A DNA stretch of 64,000 nucleotides from Hemileia vastatrix (Eukaryota; Basidiomycota; Pucciniomycetes; Pucciniales; Zaghouaniaceae), in assembly GCA_030280995.1 (NCBI GenBank), contig JASXTE010000008.1, positions 1,755,001 through 1,819,000 on the forward strand, in the 5' to 3' direction. Below, piece by piece: positions 22,838-34,252 of this stretch. Both the position numbers and the translations under genes were made by a program. Every line of letters starts with the position of its first letter. Position 1 is the first letter of the stretch. The notes below the pieces were generated by a model. That model was not told the origin of the DNA and did not search any database. It saw nothing but the letters and a program-made list of their open reading frames with translations.

Positions 22838-24827
22838 TTAAAGATTGGTCAATAGTTTATCCTCATTGAAGAGTGAATCCTCTTCACTTCTAGTGCCTCT
22901 TGGGTAGAATCTCTTCACCTGATCAGCAGCCAACCTCTTCTTTAATACTACACCATCTAACTCCTCCAAAACATAAGAACCTCCAGATACCTGAGATCTG
23001 ACTCTGTAAGGCCTATTCCATCTGTCAGAAAACATTTTCCCACTGACTCTCCAAACTTTGTTTATACACCAAAACCAAAAAACCATTTTTCAAGGGATTC
23101 CTGAGTCTATGAGCTAAATTCATGACCTAATATCTGACTGATTGTTTTCTTATCTTCATCATTCTAGAGTATGCCTTCTATTGACATTCCTCTCTAAATT
23201 CCAACTGTTGCATCCTGGCACAGAAAAAATCTTCTGTTGAGAACACATCATCCCAATCAACTCAAAGATAAAAGACACCTTTCAAATCCACTGGTAGAAC
23301 AGCTTTCTTCCAAAACATTAATTCATAAGGAGAATAGCCAGTTTTCCTTTTCAAAGTGACCCTATCAGAAAATTAAACAAAGGGTAAATAATTCCTCCAC
23401 TTTTCTGCACTATCTCACACATCTTCACCAAAGCATTCTTGATCGCTTGATGGCCTCTTTCAACCATGCCTTCAGCTTCAGGATAATAAGGTGTAGCCAC
23501 TCTAACTTTAGAACCAATACTAGCAACAGATTCTTCTAATTCAGCTCCAAACTCTGTCCCACCATCAACAGTCACCATCTTCATAAACCCATATCTAAAC
23601 ACTCATTCCTTCTTCAAAAAATCTGCCACATTTTTGGAAGTCAAATTAACTAGAGGCACTGCTTTAACCCAACCATACAAATAATCCCTGGCAAAAATCA
23701 AGTATTTATACCTTCCCTCTATAATATGGACAGCATCCAATCTGACTCTTTCAAACACGGTTGATTCACCTGTAGCATGGCCAACCTCTTTAGTTTTCAA
23801 TTGACTTCTTCTTTGACATTCTTCACAAGATTGAACCCAACCCTGAACATCCAACCTCATACCTGGCCACCAAAATCTGTCTTCTACTCTCCTATAGGTC
23901 TCCCCAAACCCTCTATGGCCAAGGTATTCATGCAAAGACTTCATCAAAACTTCTTGACCCTTCTTCTGATTCACCACTTCTTGAGTATTTAAATGTCTCC
24001 TCCTCATCAACCTCTTACCTGACACATAGAATCCAGGACTCTTCTTCTTGATTTCCACCCAAGTATCATCATCACATCTATCTGGCTTCTCCAAGGTTAA
24101 CAGATATTCAACCATAGTAAAATAAAACCCAAGTCTCATCTGCAAAGTACAGCAAAACAAAATACAAGGGTACAACCCTGTTATCAAAATCACCAGTGTG
24201 AACATGAGCCACTTGACCAGCCAATCAGGACACCAATCCCTAAATTTTAGTACATGCTTTTTTTTCCATTAAATCTTAAGAGAATCCAGTTCACTAAAAT
24301 AAAACCATTCTCTAAATTTGAGCAATCCCAAACAACAGCCCCATCTTCATCAACAAAGACTTTACTGATTTCCAGAATCAAGATCAGATCAAGCCAGTAT
24401 ACCCTATTGGGGGAGGAGAGAACAATCTAGCAGTTTAGTCCCATGGGGGAGAAGAGAAAAACTTCAGAACCCTTTGTGCTGGCTCTAACCACTGGGATAT
24501 CTTCATCAAATTGTTCAGAATCAGAATCTTTATCTGTGGGTGGTCTCCTTGATAATTCATTAGGAATCATAAAAGTTTTTCCAGGTTTGTGTAACAGGTC
24601 AAAAAAAAATGCTGAATAAATGCAACCCATCTAGTCATTGAAGAATTTGGAAGACTAAGTGTATTGATCATTTGAGCTAGAGATTTAGCATCCACCTGCA
24701 GCTCAAAATGCTACTCCCACAAAAAAGTTTGCAACTTCTTTTAAATTTTTGCTACACCACACAATTTCAACTTAGTTAGAGAATATCTAGATTCAACCTC
24801 ATTATATACCACAGACTCATACCTTAC
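22838..24827 (-). pseudogene. pol: A pol, second part: RNase H end and integrase
   Basis: Continuation of the gene cut at 58452. Starts with KVRYESVV ... EVESRYS, the RNase H segment that follows directly in element C, then the conserved LHKPGKTF (24560). Integrase: a zinc-finger segment at about 23920-23810 (LHEYLGHRG ... CEECQRRS), catalytic residues in RLDAVH (about 23750), VDGG (about 23560) and GMVERGHQ (about 23450). The C-terminal segment GGSYVLEELDGVVLKKR (about 22960) ends in FNEDKLLTNL, overlapping one copy of the hairpin motif. Several stops and frame changes (for example at 23602 and between 23351 and 23086). Confidence 0.85.
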
Positions 24828-25964
24828 TGTCAGCCAGGCTATTCCAGGAGTCCAGTAAATGATATGTAACTTATAAAACCTGAAAGAGTGGGTAAGAATT
24901 GTATTTAATGAATATAAGTTAATATTTTATTGCATAATAAAATTATATAAGTATTTTATTATATACAAGTGTTATATTAATTTTATTGGTTATATAAATT
25001 TTTATATACAGTTAAATTGAACATAATATAATATATTCTACAAATAATGGCACATTTTTATGTTATTTAATAATTATAAATTTATATTTAATTAATTAAA
25101 AAAACATATATTATAATTATAAGTGTAAAATTGACTTATAATATATGTAAATCAATTATTTAAATTTATATATTAAATAACACCTTTTCATATAATACTA
25201 AACAATAATTAATGACACTTCTTTTGACCCTTAATTGTGTCAGGAAAAACCAATTAATTAATTTATACTAAATTGAGATTAATTACATGTTTTGTTGCAT
25301 CAAAGTATTTTTTGTTTCACTTAAAATATCCTTAAATCAGACTGTACCATCTGTTTGGAATTATTTTTCTCATAGTTCCTATGTTCCAATCTTGTTTAGT
25401 TATTCACTATTTTTACTTACTGATTTGGGAATTAATGGCGGAAAAATTGGATTCTTAATTGGGGTTTTAATTATTTGTTTCATATTTTTCTCTACATTGT
25501 TATGTTTCATTTACTCTTTGATATATTTGTTTTATTCTATTCTAATCATTGTATTTACAAATATAGTGGCGCTTCAGAGGACCCATTGCCTATAAAAGGG
25601 CCTTGGATAATCCCCTGTAGCCTCATCACTTATTATACACTCCACAAATTAAATACTATTTTACTACGTTTATATTTTTTTATTAGTAATACAATTCTAA
25701 TTAAAATTCTATATAACAATTTAAAGGTTGCTTTAAGTCTGATAGTAATTAAAAGTGTTTGCCATGCAGAACCCTTACATTAAATAATATTATTATTAAT
25801 AAAACCTAAGTTTTTGTCATCTCTCAAGTTACTCACCGTTGTTTTCCTTTTAAATAAATTAAATATTCTATTGTAGTTTATTTCTTTTATTTTTCCCTTG
25901 TCCCCCTCCTTTTCTCCTCCTTTTCTCCTCTTTTCCTTACCTTCTTCTAGACGACTGACCGACA
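24828..25964 (+). repeat. 5' LTR of element B
   Basis: Starts TGTCAGCCAGG after CTTAC, ends GACCGACA (CTGACA in the 3' copy). A primer site may start just after it (TGGAGACGTTTCC, 25967), but I cannot assign a tRNA. Confidence 0.92.
25591..25599 (+). promoter_or_regulatory. TATA box in B LTR
   Basis: TATAAAAGG preceded by CATTGCC; conserved in the 3' LTR at 33612-33620. Probable start of the sense transcript about 30 bp downstream. Confidence 0.6.
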
Positions 25965-26647
25965 ACTGGAGACGTTTCCAAACGACGACGACAATCGAGC
26001 CTGGCGACGAACGACAAAACGCACGGACCACCTAGCAAAAACAAAACTTTTGCCGCGACTGTGTTTTGAACTTGGGTTCGATTTCTTAGGTTTATATTAT
26101 ATTAATTCTTATATTATTTTGAAGTGATTTTTCGATCACTATAGTAAGTTCACCTTTGCACCTCTCACTCATATTACTATATTTTTACTGCAATAACAGT
26201 GATTGTGGCTTAATTGCTGATTCACTGAGTGTAAGTGTTCAATTATTAAAATTTTTTTTCCTAGTTGACCATTATAGAGTGTTAAACCTCTTAGTCCTAG
26301 AAGAATTAACATTTTTTATTAATACAAATTGAATTATTAATTTAATTTATTTTTATTATTAATTATTGTTAATTTTGGTTGACTTAAAAGTACTTTGTGC
26401 TTAGTCCCAAATATATTGCCATATTTAATATTGGTAATTAATTGGTTGAATTAAATTGATTGTTTATTCCCAATTTAACCTTGCAATCCATTTTTTTAAT
26501 AAAAATTAATAATTATTACTTTATATTGAAAATTTTTTTTTCTATAATTTAATTAATAAGATTTTTTTTATTATTTGGAGCAATTATCAACTAACTTTTA
26601 TTATTTTTTTTAAAAAATAAGAAGTAAATTAAAATCTTCCCACTAGT

Positions 26648-28996
26648 ATGTCCAACAATTTGGCTGACAAAATGGATAACATGCAAGTGGATGAAATTGA
26701 AATTGACTATGATGCTGACACTGTAAGTTCTTCTAAAGTTGGACATAAAAAATCTTATGCTAACACAAAGAATTCACATACTGCAGGATGTGGAAATGAC
26801 AGGAAATGTAAACAAACCAAACCCCCTTCCCCCAGTACCACAGAAGGAAGTAAAGCCTCTAGTGCCTCAAGAAGGTCTTCCAAAAGGCTTCAAAATAAAA
26901 AAGCTTCCTCTGCCACAACAAATCAGCAACCTATCCAGTCATATAAAAGAGTTTAAGACAGAAAATATGACGTACAAAGCAAAGGTAGACACCTTGTGGG
27001 ATCAGGTTCAAGAACTCAGGAACCAGATTCAGGCCCAGGCCCCTCCTCAGTTGCATCCCAATCAGCCTCAGTTTCAGGCTCAACCTTCACAGCCACCCAG
27101 CTCAACCATCCAAAATCCAAATACTATGGAAGTAGAGCAATGGAAATGGGATTATCTAATGAGTCACTACCAACAGAATGTGCAACACCCTCCTCATCAT
27201 CAGCCTGGCCCATCCAGAACACCCAATTTCCATCCACCTCCTCATCCCTACCAACAAGGCAGGAGAAAGAAGGCCCAAGCACAATCCCAAACCCAGTCCC
27301 AGGGGAAGTTTCATCCTCTGCCATGGTAAGTAATTTGTTTGATAGTCATTTGGGTATGTTTTCTAATAAATCTTCTTCTGCAGGTAATATTATTGAACAT
27401 GGTGAAAGAACAGTTAAACCTGTTAAAAGACAGCTTCCTGTAACTAGTAGCCCTATTGATGTAATTAGCAAATTTTCATTTGATGAACCTTTACATTTAA
27501 CTTCTACATCTTTAATTAATCCTTCTCTTGCAATTAAAAATGATTCTGTTCCCCCTGAAATCTATATCTTAATTGAAAAAACTTCTGAGGAAATATTGAA
27601 AGATACCCTTGATTTTAATATTGTGAAAGACAAACATGTGAGAGATGTGTTAATCCATGAAAATGATAGATTAAATAATTTACACTTGCAATGTAAAGTG
27701 AGTTCTTCTGTACAAGATACAGCTTATTTAAAAATCAAAGAAACCTTGAATATTTTTCTTAGTCAACAAAAACAAATAAGAAGTGACCATAGAGCTATCT
27801 CAGATAGAAATATCAGTCTACATAAGACCTTGAGTGAATTGAAACCACTTATTGAAGAAAATTATTCATTCAAAAATGAAATAAAATCTCTGCAAAATGA
27901 GTTTAAAAAGCTAAAAAATGATTTCCATGCACTAAGTACCAAACACTCAGTTTCTGAGGACAGAAATTTTCTATCTCTTGCAAAAGTATATGACCAGATG
28001 TCTGAAATTCCAAGAATAAGAAACTATGTGTTTGACCTGCAGGAAAATTTCTCAACCTTAACCATCAATAATGAATTAAATGAGATTTCTGTCAATAAGC
28101 TGCATAAAAATAAAGGGAAAAAACCTGAGCAAAGTTCATCCTTTCTTCCTCATATTTCAACCATTAAACAAACTGACAATGAGTCTGTAAAATCTTTTGC
28201 TACTAGAAAAAAATCTTGTGATGGTCATGCACCAGCTGTTTCTGTAAATAATGAAATTTCTGAACACCTGGCTAAACTTCAGGAATTATTAATAATGAGT
28301 AATTCAAACCAAAAAGTGGACCATCCCAGTAGTCAGAAGAATTGGCCTAAGTTAGACCAATATCCTACCTTTGATGGTGATTCTTCCTCTGATTGGCAAC
28401 ACTTTATCCAAAGAATTGATAATTTAAAGAGATCTTATAAACTACCTGATGAGGAAATTGTTTCTAAGCTAATTTCTTTATTTTTAAATGTAGCCTTGAT
28501 GTGGTATGAATCTGTCCTCTTAGATAACAATCATTATACATGGAATGATTGGAAATCCTTGATTGAGAATCAGTTTGGTGGTTCAAAATTCAGGATAGCT
28601 CAGCAGAGACTGTATGAGAATACTAGATATGTATCCTCCTCTGTTGAAAAGCCCATTGTTTTTCTGATGAAAATAACTAAATTCCTTAGAGCAATTGATC
28701 CAAAGATGGATTATGATATTTGGAGAGATAAAATCTTGTATAAATTACCAAATTCTCTTAGGGATTTGATTGTTGCTAGAACTGAGCATGTAAGGGAAAA
28801 TTCTTCTTTCATTAATATCTGTAATGAAGTACTGCTCAACCATAGATATGAAACAAAGAATTACCTTGGAAAATCTTATAATGATCAGAATAAAACTTCT
28901 ACAAAGCTCCCAGAAAAATCTGGTAAACCCTCTGCCCCAGTTGCACCTAAAAAATATGCAACAAATACTTGTTATAAGTGTAACAAACCGTGGTAG
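26648..28996 (+). CDS. gag: B gag: coiled-coil, capsid, zinc knuckle (probably spliced)
   Basis: The ATG at 26648 gives 25 codons (MSNNLADKMDN...DYDADT). An intron-like segment at 26723-26786 then leads in frame to DVEMTGNVNKPN... and a coiled-coil/Gln-Pro-rich part (LSSHIKEFKTENMTYKAKVD, then QAQAPPQLHPNQPQ) to about 27325. From about 27385 the frame is one base different. A second GTAAGT...CTGCAG pair at 27326-27383 exists but does not restore frame, so either an indel or another splice is involved. Then a long coiled-coil domain, a capsid domain (about 28340-28860: WPKLDQYPTFDGDSSSDW, then NQFGGSKF) and a zinc knuckle CYKCNKPW-stop-KGHVC with TAG at 28994-28996 in its middle. The product would coat the element RNA. 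Confidence 0.75.
26723..26786 (+). other. Candidate 64-nt intron in B gag
   Basis: Donor GTAAGT, branch TGCTAAC about 27 nt before the end, acceptor CTGCAG. Both sides are phase 0, and removal joins frame 2 to frame 0. Without splicing the first frame stops at 26956. Confidence 0.6.
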
Positions 28997-29692
28997 AAGG
29001 GTCATGTTTGTGACAAGAAAATTCATCTTGTTGAACAAAATGAAGACACTGATGAAGTTGAACTTGATGTCAATAATTCTTCCAGTGACTGTGAAAGTAA
29101 TATCTCCTATGACAATGAATCTGTTAAAGATGTTTTAATGTTGGAACATGATGTCCATTATTTAAATAATATATCTGAAGATTGTGTATTGAATTTATCT
29201 TCAGTAGAAAATGCTGAGATAATTAAAGATATTACTAACAATTCTATTCCTATATCCCCTTTAAAGGCAGCTGTTATCATTAATGGTAAAAATGTTGATG
29301 TAGTTCTTGATTCTGGTGCTGGAGGAAGTGTAGTATCTGAAAAAGCTTTGGCTTCAGTGGATAAGGAATATTTGAGTAAATTATTACCTATAACTTCTGA
29401 AAAATGGAGAGGGTATGGTTCTACCTTATTTCCTATTGGCAAATACAAAACCTCTGTATTCTTCAAATATAATAATGATTTTGTCAGAGCTGTTTGTGAG
29501 TTTGTTGTCATGAAAAATGATAATTTAAGCAATTGGTTTATTATGGGAAATGATATTTTAACCATGTTTGGTGTGAAACTGGACCCAGCAAATAATTGCT
29601 TTACCTTAGGAATGAATGGGAAAAGGAAATTCAAAATTTCCTCTCCTAGAACTTCTGGGAATTTTTTGAAATCTTGTAACTCACTGATCTAG
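28997..29692 (+). CDS. B protease region
   Basis: In the same frame as gag after the TAG. An acidic linker (NEDTDEVELDVNNSSS) leads to a retropepsin domain with catalytic Asp-Ser-Gly in VVLDSGAGGSVVSEKA (Asp codon 29309) and the later IMGNDILTMFGVKLD. Ends at TAG 29690-29692, after which the same frame continues into RT. No other damage seen. Confidence 0.82.
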   Translation, partial: KGHVCDKKIHLVEQNEDTDEVELDVNNSSSDCESNISYDNESVKDVLMLEHDVHYLNNISEDCVLNLSSVENAEIIKDITNNSIPISPLKAAVIINGKNVDVVLDSGAGGSVVSEKALASVDKEYLSKLLPITSEKWRGYGSTLFPIGKYKTSVFFKYNNDFVRAVCEFVVMKNDNLSNWFIMGNDILTMFGVKLDPANNCFTLGMNGKRKFKISSPRTSGNFLKSCNSLI

Positions 29693-29716
29693 TGTAAAGG
29701 TAGAACAACAACTGAA

Positions 29717-32700
29717 ATGGATGATTTATTACATAAAATAAATACCGCTTCTTTTGGTGATCAGTTGACTAGTGAACAAAAGGATTCTATTGTTGCCTCT
29801 ATTACCTCTTTCCCTATGGCTTTTGCTCATGGTTCTCATGTCTTGGGAATTGTTCAGGAAGAGATGAAAATTACCTTATCCTGTAATTTGAGTGATATTC
29901 CTCCTACCCTTAAGAAAAAACCATATCCTGCTTCTCCATCAAAAAGAAAAGATATTGAAGATAATATTGAAACATTATTGAAAATGAATATCATTGAGAA
30001 AGTGGATGTCACCCCCAAATATTGTGTCATCTCCCCAGTCTTGATTTCATATGAAAAAGATAAAGCTAGATTATGTGGAGATTACAGAGCTTTAAATACT
30101 TATACTGTTGATGATATTTATCCTTTACCCAGAATTAATTCAATACATGCTACCTTGCAAGGTGCAAAATTTATTAGTTGTCTGGATGGTAATAAAGGTT
30201 ATCATCAAGTTCCAGTTGAGAAAAATTCTCAAAATTTTTTGCTTATTTCTACTCATATGGGAATATATAAGTATGTTAGGATGCCATTTGGCCCTAAAAA
30301 TGCTCCTTCAGTTTTCCAGAAAGTCATGGATAACACTTTCCATCAAGAAATTATTGAAGGTTGGCTCATGGTTTATATTGATGATATTATTGTTTTTTCT
30401 AAAACTTTTGATGAACATATGATTCACTTGAATAGAGTTTTCCAAAAAATTGATGAAATCAATATGACCTTATCTTTAAAAAAGTGTAAATTTGTTTTTC
30501 AATCTTTGAAAGTCCTTGGCCATGTTGTGTCAGGCTTACAAATTTGTGTAGACCATAATAAAGTTGCTGCCATTCAGAATGTAAAAGCACCAACTTCTGT
30601 AAGAGAAATCCAAAGTTTTTTGGGTATGTGTGGCTATTATAGAAAATATATTAAAAATTATCAGGTCATAGCCTTGCCTCTTACAAAACTGACCAGAAAA
30701 GATGTTGCTTTTCTCTGGAATAATGACTGTCAAAAAGCTTTTGATACATTAAAAAGTTGCTTAATGACAGCCCCTATATTGGCTCTTCCAGATTTTAACA
30801 AGCCATTTGTCCTTTATACAGATGCTAGCTTTATTGGTCTGGGTGCTGCCCTTCACCAAAAGCAAATTATTAATGATAAATCCTCAGAGGTTGTAATTTG
30901 TTATATTTCAAGAACCTTAAGAAATAGTGAATTGAAATATGGTGCCACTCAATTGGAGTGGTTAGCAGTTGTTTGGGCTCTTGAGAAACTTCATTACTAT
31001 TTGGATGACCAAAAATTTGAGTTGGTAACTGACTGTAGTGCTGTGAAATCTCTCTTAAACCTAAAGACACCTAACAGACATATGTTCAGGTGGCAACTTG
31101 CTGTTCAAGAATACAGAGGAAGGATGACAATTATCCATAGAGCTGGAAATGTTCACTCTAATGTTGATATGCTCTCCAGATTGCCTCTGCCAAATAATGA
31201 CTCCAATCCTGCTTATGTACCTGAAGATGATACTGTTCATATACATGGCATATTTATAGTTGATATGGAAGAGGAGTTATTACAGTTAATACTGGATTCA
31301 TATGATAACAATTCTGATTTAAATAAATTGGTTACTATCTTAAATGATCCTAAGAATGCTTCAATTCAAGCATTAATAAAAACTCTTCCTGCAAAGTACC
31401 AAAATGCTTTAAATAAAGGAAAGTTCTCTATTGAAGATGGTTATATATATTATAGAACGAAGCTTACCAATGTAATTGTAATTCCTCCTTCAATGAAAGA
31501 AACTATCCTCAAACTTTGTCATGACGACATATTAGCTGGTCATTTTGATCTTGAAAAAACATTGATTAGAATCAAAAACACTGCATGGTGGGCTAATATG
31601 TCTGAAGACACAAAATTATATGTTGAATCTTGTGATTCCTGCCAAAAATCTAAAAGGTTAACAGGTAAGAGAGCAGGTTTATTACAACATATTGAAGCAC
31701 CTAGTTCTCCCTGGCAAATCATTAATATGGATTTTGTCACTGGTCTTCCTGTTGCAGGTAAAGACAGCTTCAACTCTTGTTGGGTAATAGTGGATAGATT
31801 CACAAAAATGTGCAAATTTATTCCAACCCACAAAGATGTATCCACCAAAGAATTAGCTTTCTTATGGTGGTCTTACATGTTTAATATTATTGGTTTTCCA
31901 AAAGCCATTATCTCTGATAGGGATCTAAAATTCACTTCTGAGTTTTGGACCTCTTTGATGGATATTTGCGGCTGTGAGTTAAAATTGTCTACAGCTCACC
32001 ATCCTCAGACTGATGGTCTAGCTGAAAGAATGATTCAAACTCTGGAAGATATGATTAGAAGGTATTGTGCCTTTGGTTTAGAATATAAAGACAATGACAG
32101 ATTTACTCATGATTGGGTCACTCTTTTGCCTGGTCTTGAATTTGCATATAATAGCACTGTTCATTCTGTCACTGAGAAAAAGCCTTTTGAGCTTTGGTTA
32201 GGTTATGTCCCAAACACTCCTGCTCAGATTCTCAATAATAAATTACCTAAGTTGGAACTACACCCTGGTGTAAAATCTTTTATGCAAATACAACAGCTAT
32301 GCAGAAAACATGCTCAGAGTTGTATTGATAAAGCATTTGAATATGAAAAGAAAAGATGGGATAAATCCCATAAAGAATACACATTTAACAAGGGTGATGA
32401 AGTGTTGATCTCTACTGTCCATTTCAATTTACAAGGTAACAACAAATTAAAAGATTCTTTTGTAGGACCATTTGTTGTTAAAAGAATGGTTGGTGATAAT
32501 GCAGTAGAAGTTTTATTGTATTCTCCATATGATAGGAAACATCCTGTCTTTCACATTTCTTTGCTTAAGCCTTATACTTCCAACAGTGACTTATTTCCAA
32601 AAAGAAGAGGAAGACCTAAGAAGAACCCTCAGGAAGTCACAGAAACAGCAGAAATTGATAAAATTCTCAATGATAGAATTATCACTTCTGAAAGAGGTAC

Positions 32701-32815
32701 TAAATATTTATTGAGATATAAGAACAAATCATCTGAACATGATGCATGGATACCTGGCAAGGAAATTTCAAATCCGCCTTCTCTGTTGAAAAAATACAAA
32801 AAGAAAAAATCTTAG
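29717..32815 (+). CDS. pol: B pol: RT, RNase H, integrase, chromodomain
   Basis: 1032 codons, uninterrupted. RT (about residues 60-300): KYVRMPFGPKNAPSVFQ and the catalytic YIDD at 30374-30385. RNase H (about 350-480): YTDASFIGLGAALHQ with the Glu of QLEWLAVVWALEKL. Integrase (about 590-830): zinc finger HDDILAGHFD ... CDSCQKSK, catalytic residues in NMDFVTG, ISDRDL and GLAERM. The tail has an AT-hook-like RRGRPKKN (about residue 965) and a chromodomain (EIDKILNDRI ... DAWIPGKEI). It copies and integrates the element; the chromodomain probably steers it to heterochromatin. The first Met after the TAG is at 29717, but synthesis as a Gag-Pol fusion through the TAGs is possible. Confidence 0.9.
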   Translation: MDDLLHKINTASFGDQLTSEQKDSIVASITSFPMAFAHGSHVLGIVQEEMKITLSCNLSDIPPTLKKKPYPASPSKRKDIEDNIETLLKMNIIEKVDVTPKYCVISPVLISYEKDKARLCGDYRALNTYTVDDIYPLPRINSIHATLQGAKFISCLDGNKGYHQVPVEKNSQNFLLISTHMGIYKYVRMPFGPKNAPSVFQKVMDNTFHQEIIEGWLMVYIDDIIVFSKTFDEHMIHLNRVFQKIDEINMTLSLKKCKFVFQSLKVLGHVVSGLQICVDHNKVAAIQNVKAPTSVREIQSFLGMCGYYRKYIKNYQVIALPLTKLTRKDVAFLWNNDCQKAFDTLKSCLMTAPILALPDFNKPFVLYTDASFIGLGAALHQKQIINDKSSEVVICYISRTLRNSELKYGATQLEWLAVVWALEKLHYYLDDQKFELVTDCSAVKSLLNLKTPNRHMFRWQLAVQEYRGRMTIIHRAGNVHSNVDMLSRLPLPNNDSNPAYVPEDDTVHIHGIFIVDMEEELLQLILDSYDNNSDLNKLVTILNDPKNASIQALIKTLPAKYQNALNKGKFSIEDGYIYYRTKLTNVIVIPPSMKETILKLCHDDILAGHFDLEKTLIRIKNTAWWANMSEDTKLYVESCDSCQKSKRLTGKRAGLLQHIEAPSSPWQIINMDFVTGLPVAGKDSFNSCWVIVDRFTKMCKFIPTHKDVSTKELAFLWWSYMFNIIGFPKAIISDRDLKFTSEFWTSLMDICGCELKLSTAHHPQTDGLAERMIQTLEDMIRRYCAFGLEYKDNDRFTHDWVTLLPGLEFAYNSTVHSVTEKKPFELWLGYVPNTPAQILNNKLPKLELHPGVKSFMQIQQLCRKHAQSCIDKAFEYEKKRWDKSHKEYTFNKGDEVLISTVHFNLQGNNKLKDSFVGPFVVKRMVGDNAVEVLLYSPYDRKHPVFHISLLKPYTSNSDLFPKRRGRPKKNPQEVTETAEIDKILNDRIITSERGTKYLLRYKNKSSEHDAWIPGKEISNPPSLLKKYKKKKS

Positions 32816-32834
32816 CATTTTCTTTATTGTTTTT

Positions 32835-32848
32835 TTAGAGTGAGGGAG
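32835..32848 (+). promoter_or_regulatory. Polypurine tract of B
   Basis: TAGAGTGAGGGAG directly before the 3' LTR; the usual primer for plus-strand DNA synthesis. Only 33 bp separate the pol stop from the LTR, so B has no room for an antisense gene. Confidence 0.65.
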
Positions 32849-33786
32849 TGTCAGCCAGGCTATTCCAGGAGTCCAGTAAATGATATGAAACTTATAAAAC
32901 CTGAAAGAGTGGGTAAGAATTGTATTTAATGAATATAAGTTAATATTTTATTGCATAATAAAATTATATAAGTATTTTATTATATACAAGTGTTATATTA
33001 ATTTTATTGGTTATATAAATTTTTATATACAGTTAAATTGAACATAATATAATATATTCTACAAATAATGGCGCATTTTTATGTTATTTAATAATTATAA
33101 ATTTATATTTAATTAATTAAAAAAACATATATTATAATTATAAGTGTAAAATTGACTTATAATATATTTAAATTAATTATTTAAATTTATATATTAAATA
33201 ACACCTTTTCATATAATACTTAACAATAATTAATGAAGCTTCTTTTGACCCTTAATTGTGTCAGGAAAAACTAATTAATTAATTTATACTAAATTGAGAT
33301 TAATTACATGTTTTGTTGCGTCAAAGTATTTTTTGTTTCACTTAAAATATCCTTAAATCAGACTGTACCATCTGTTTGGAATTATTTTTCTCATAGTTCC
33401 TATGTTCCAATCTTTTTTAGTTATTCACTATTTTTACTTACTGATTTGGTAATTAATGGCGGAAAAATTGGATTCTTAATTGGGGTTTTAATTATTTGTT
33501 TCATATTTTTCTCTACATTGTTATGTTTCATTTACTCTTTGATATATTTGTTTTATTCTATTCTAATAATTGTATTTACAAATATAGTGACGCTTCAGAG
33601 GACCCATTGCCTATAAAAGGGCCTTGGATAATCCCCTGTAGCCTCATCACTTATTATGCACTCCACAAATTAAATACTATTTTACTACGTTTATATTTTT
33701 TTATTAGTAATACAATTCTAATTAAAATTCTATATAACAATTTAAAGGTTGCTTTAAGTCTGATAGTAATTAAAAGTGTTTGCCGC
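32849..33786 (+). repeat. 3' LTR of B, left part (938 bp)
   Basis: Begins TGTCAGCCAGG; runs to TTTGCCGC, where element C inserted. The remaining 199 bp are at 58248-58446. The sum is 1137 bp, the length of the 5' LTR. Confidence 0.92.
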
Positions 33787-33866
33787 TGTGGTAGCCTAAA
33801 GTTTAGTACGGCACCTAAGTATGTAAATGGAGTTATTACAGCATGCAAGATTGGCGTTATTATTTT

Positions 33867-33880
33867 TTTTATATATAAAA
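33867..33880. promoter_or_regulatory. Palindromic, potentially bidirectional TATA in C LTR
   Basis: TTTTATATATAAAA reads the same on both strands. On the plus strand it continues GGG, as a TATA box for the sense RNA. The copies at 45518-45531 and 57169-57182 lie about 200 bp upstream of the antisense ATGs at 45314 and 56965, so one element could serve both directions. Confidence 0.45.
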
Positions 33881-34252
33881 GGGTTTATTTAATTTATTTG
33901 AGTTTTAAATATGAAGAAATTGGTCACGAGCGAATGCCTACACGAAAACAATTTATTTTACGGAGAAAACTTATTTTTACGGTCTGGGAAATTTATAAGT
34001 ATTAAGTCGAGTCACTCAAGAACCTTGGGAAATTTTCCCAGAATTTTTACTATTTTTCTTATATTTTTAAATGAATTTTAAAGTTTTATAGAAATATTTA
34101 CGTTTTTCAAAAATTACTTAACTTTGATGAATTTTCACGGGGTAATTAGAGCTGCGCAGACTACGAAAATTAGTTTGGTAGGTAAAAGGGAAGTAGCTCT
34201 ATTATGTGTAATTTTTCTAGATTTTTTATTATGGTTTTAAGGTTCTAAATTG

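Noticed and set aside
25287..25783. Open frames of about 100 codons, repeated at 33308-34005
   Set aside because: They lie inside B's LTRs (and run into C's LTR), contain TATA and AT-rich DNA, and show hydrophobic chance composition.
27326..27383. Second intron in B gag
   Set aside because: Good GTAAGT and CTGCAG signals, but splicing leads to an immediate TAA in the joined frame; not called as a feature.
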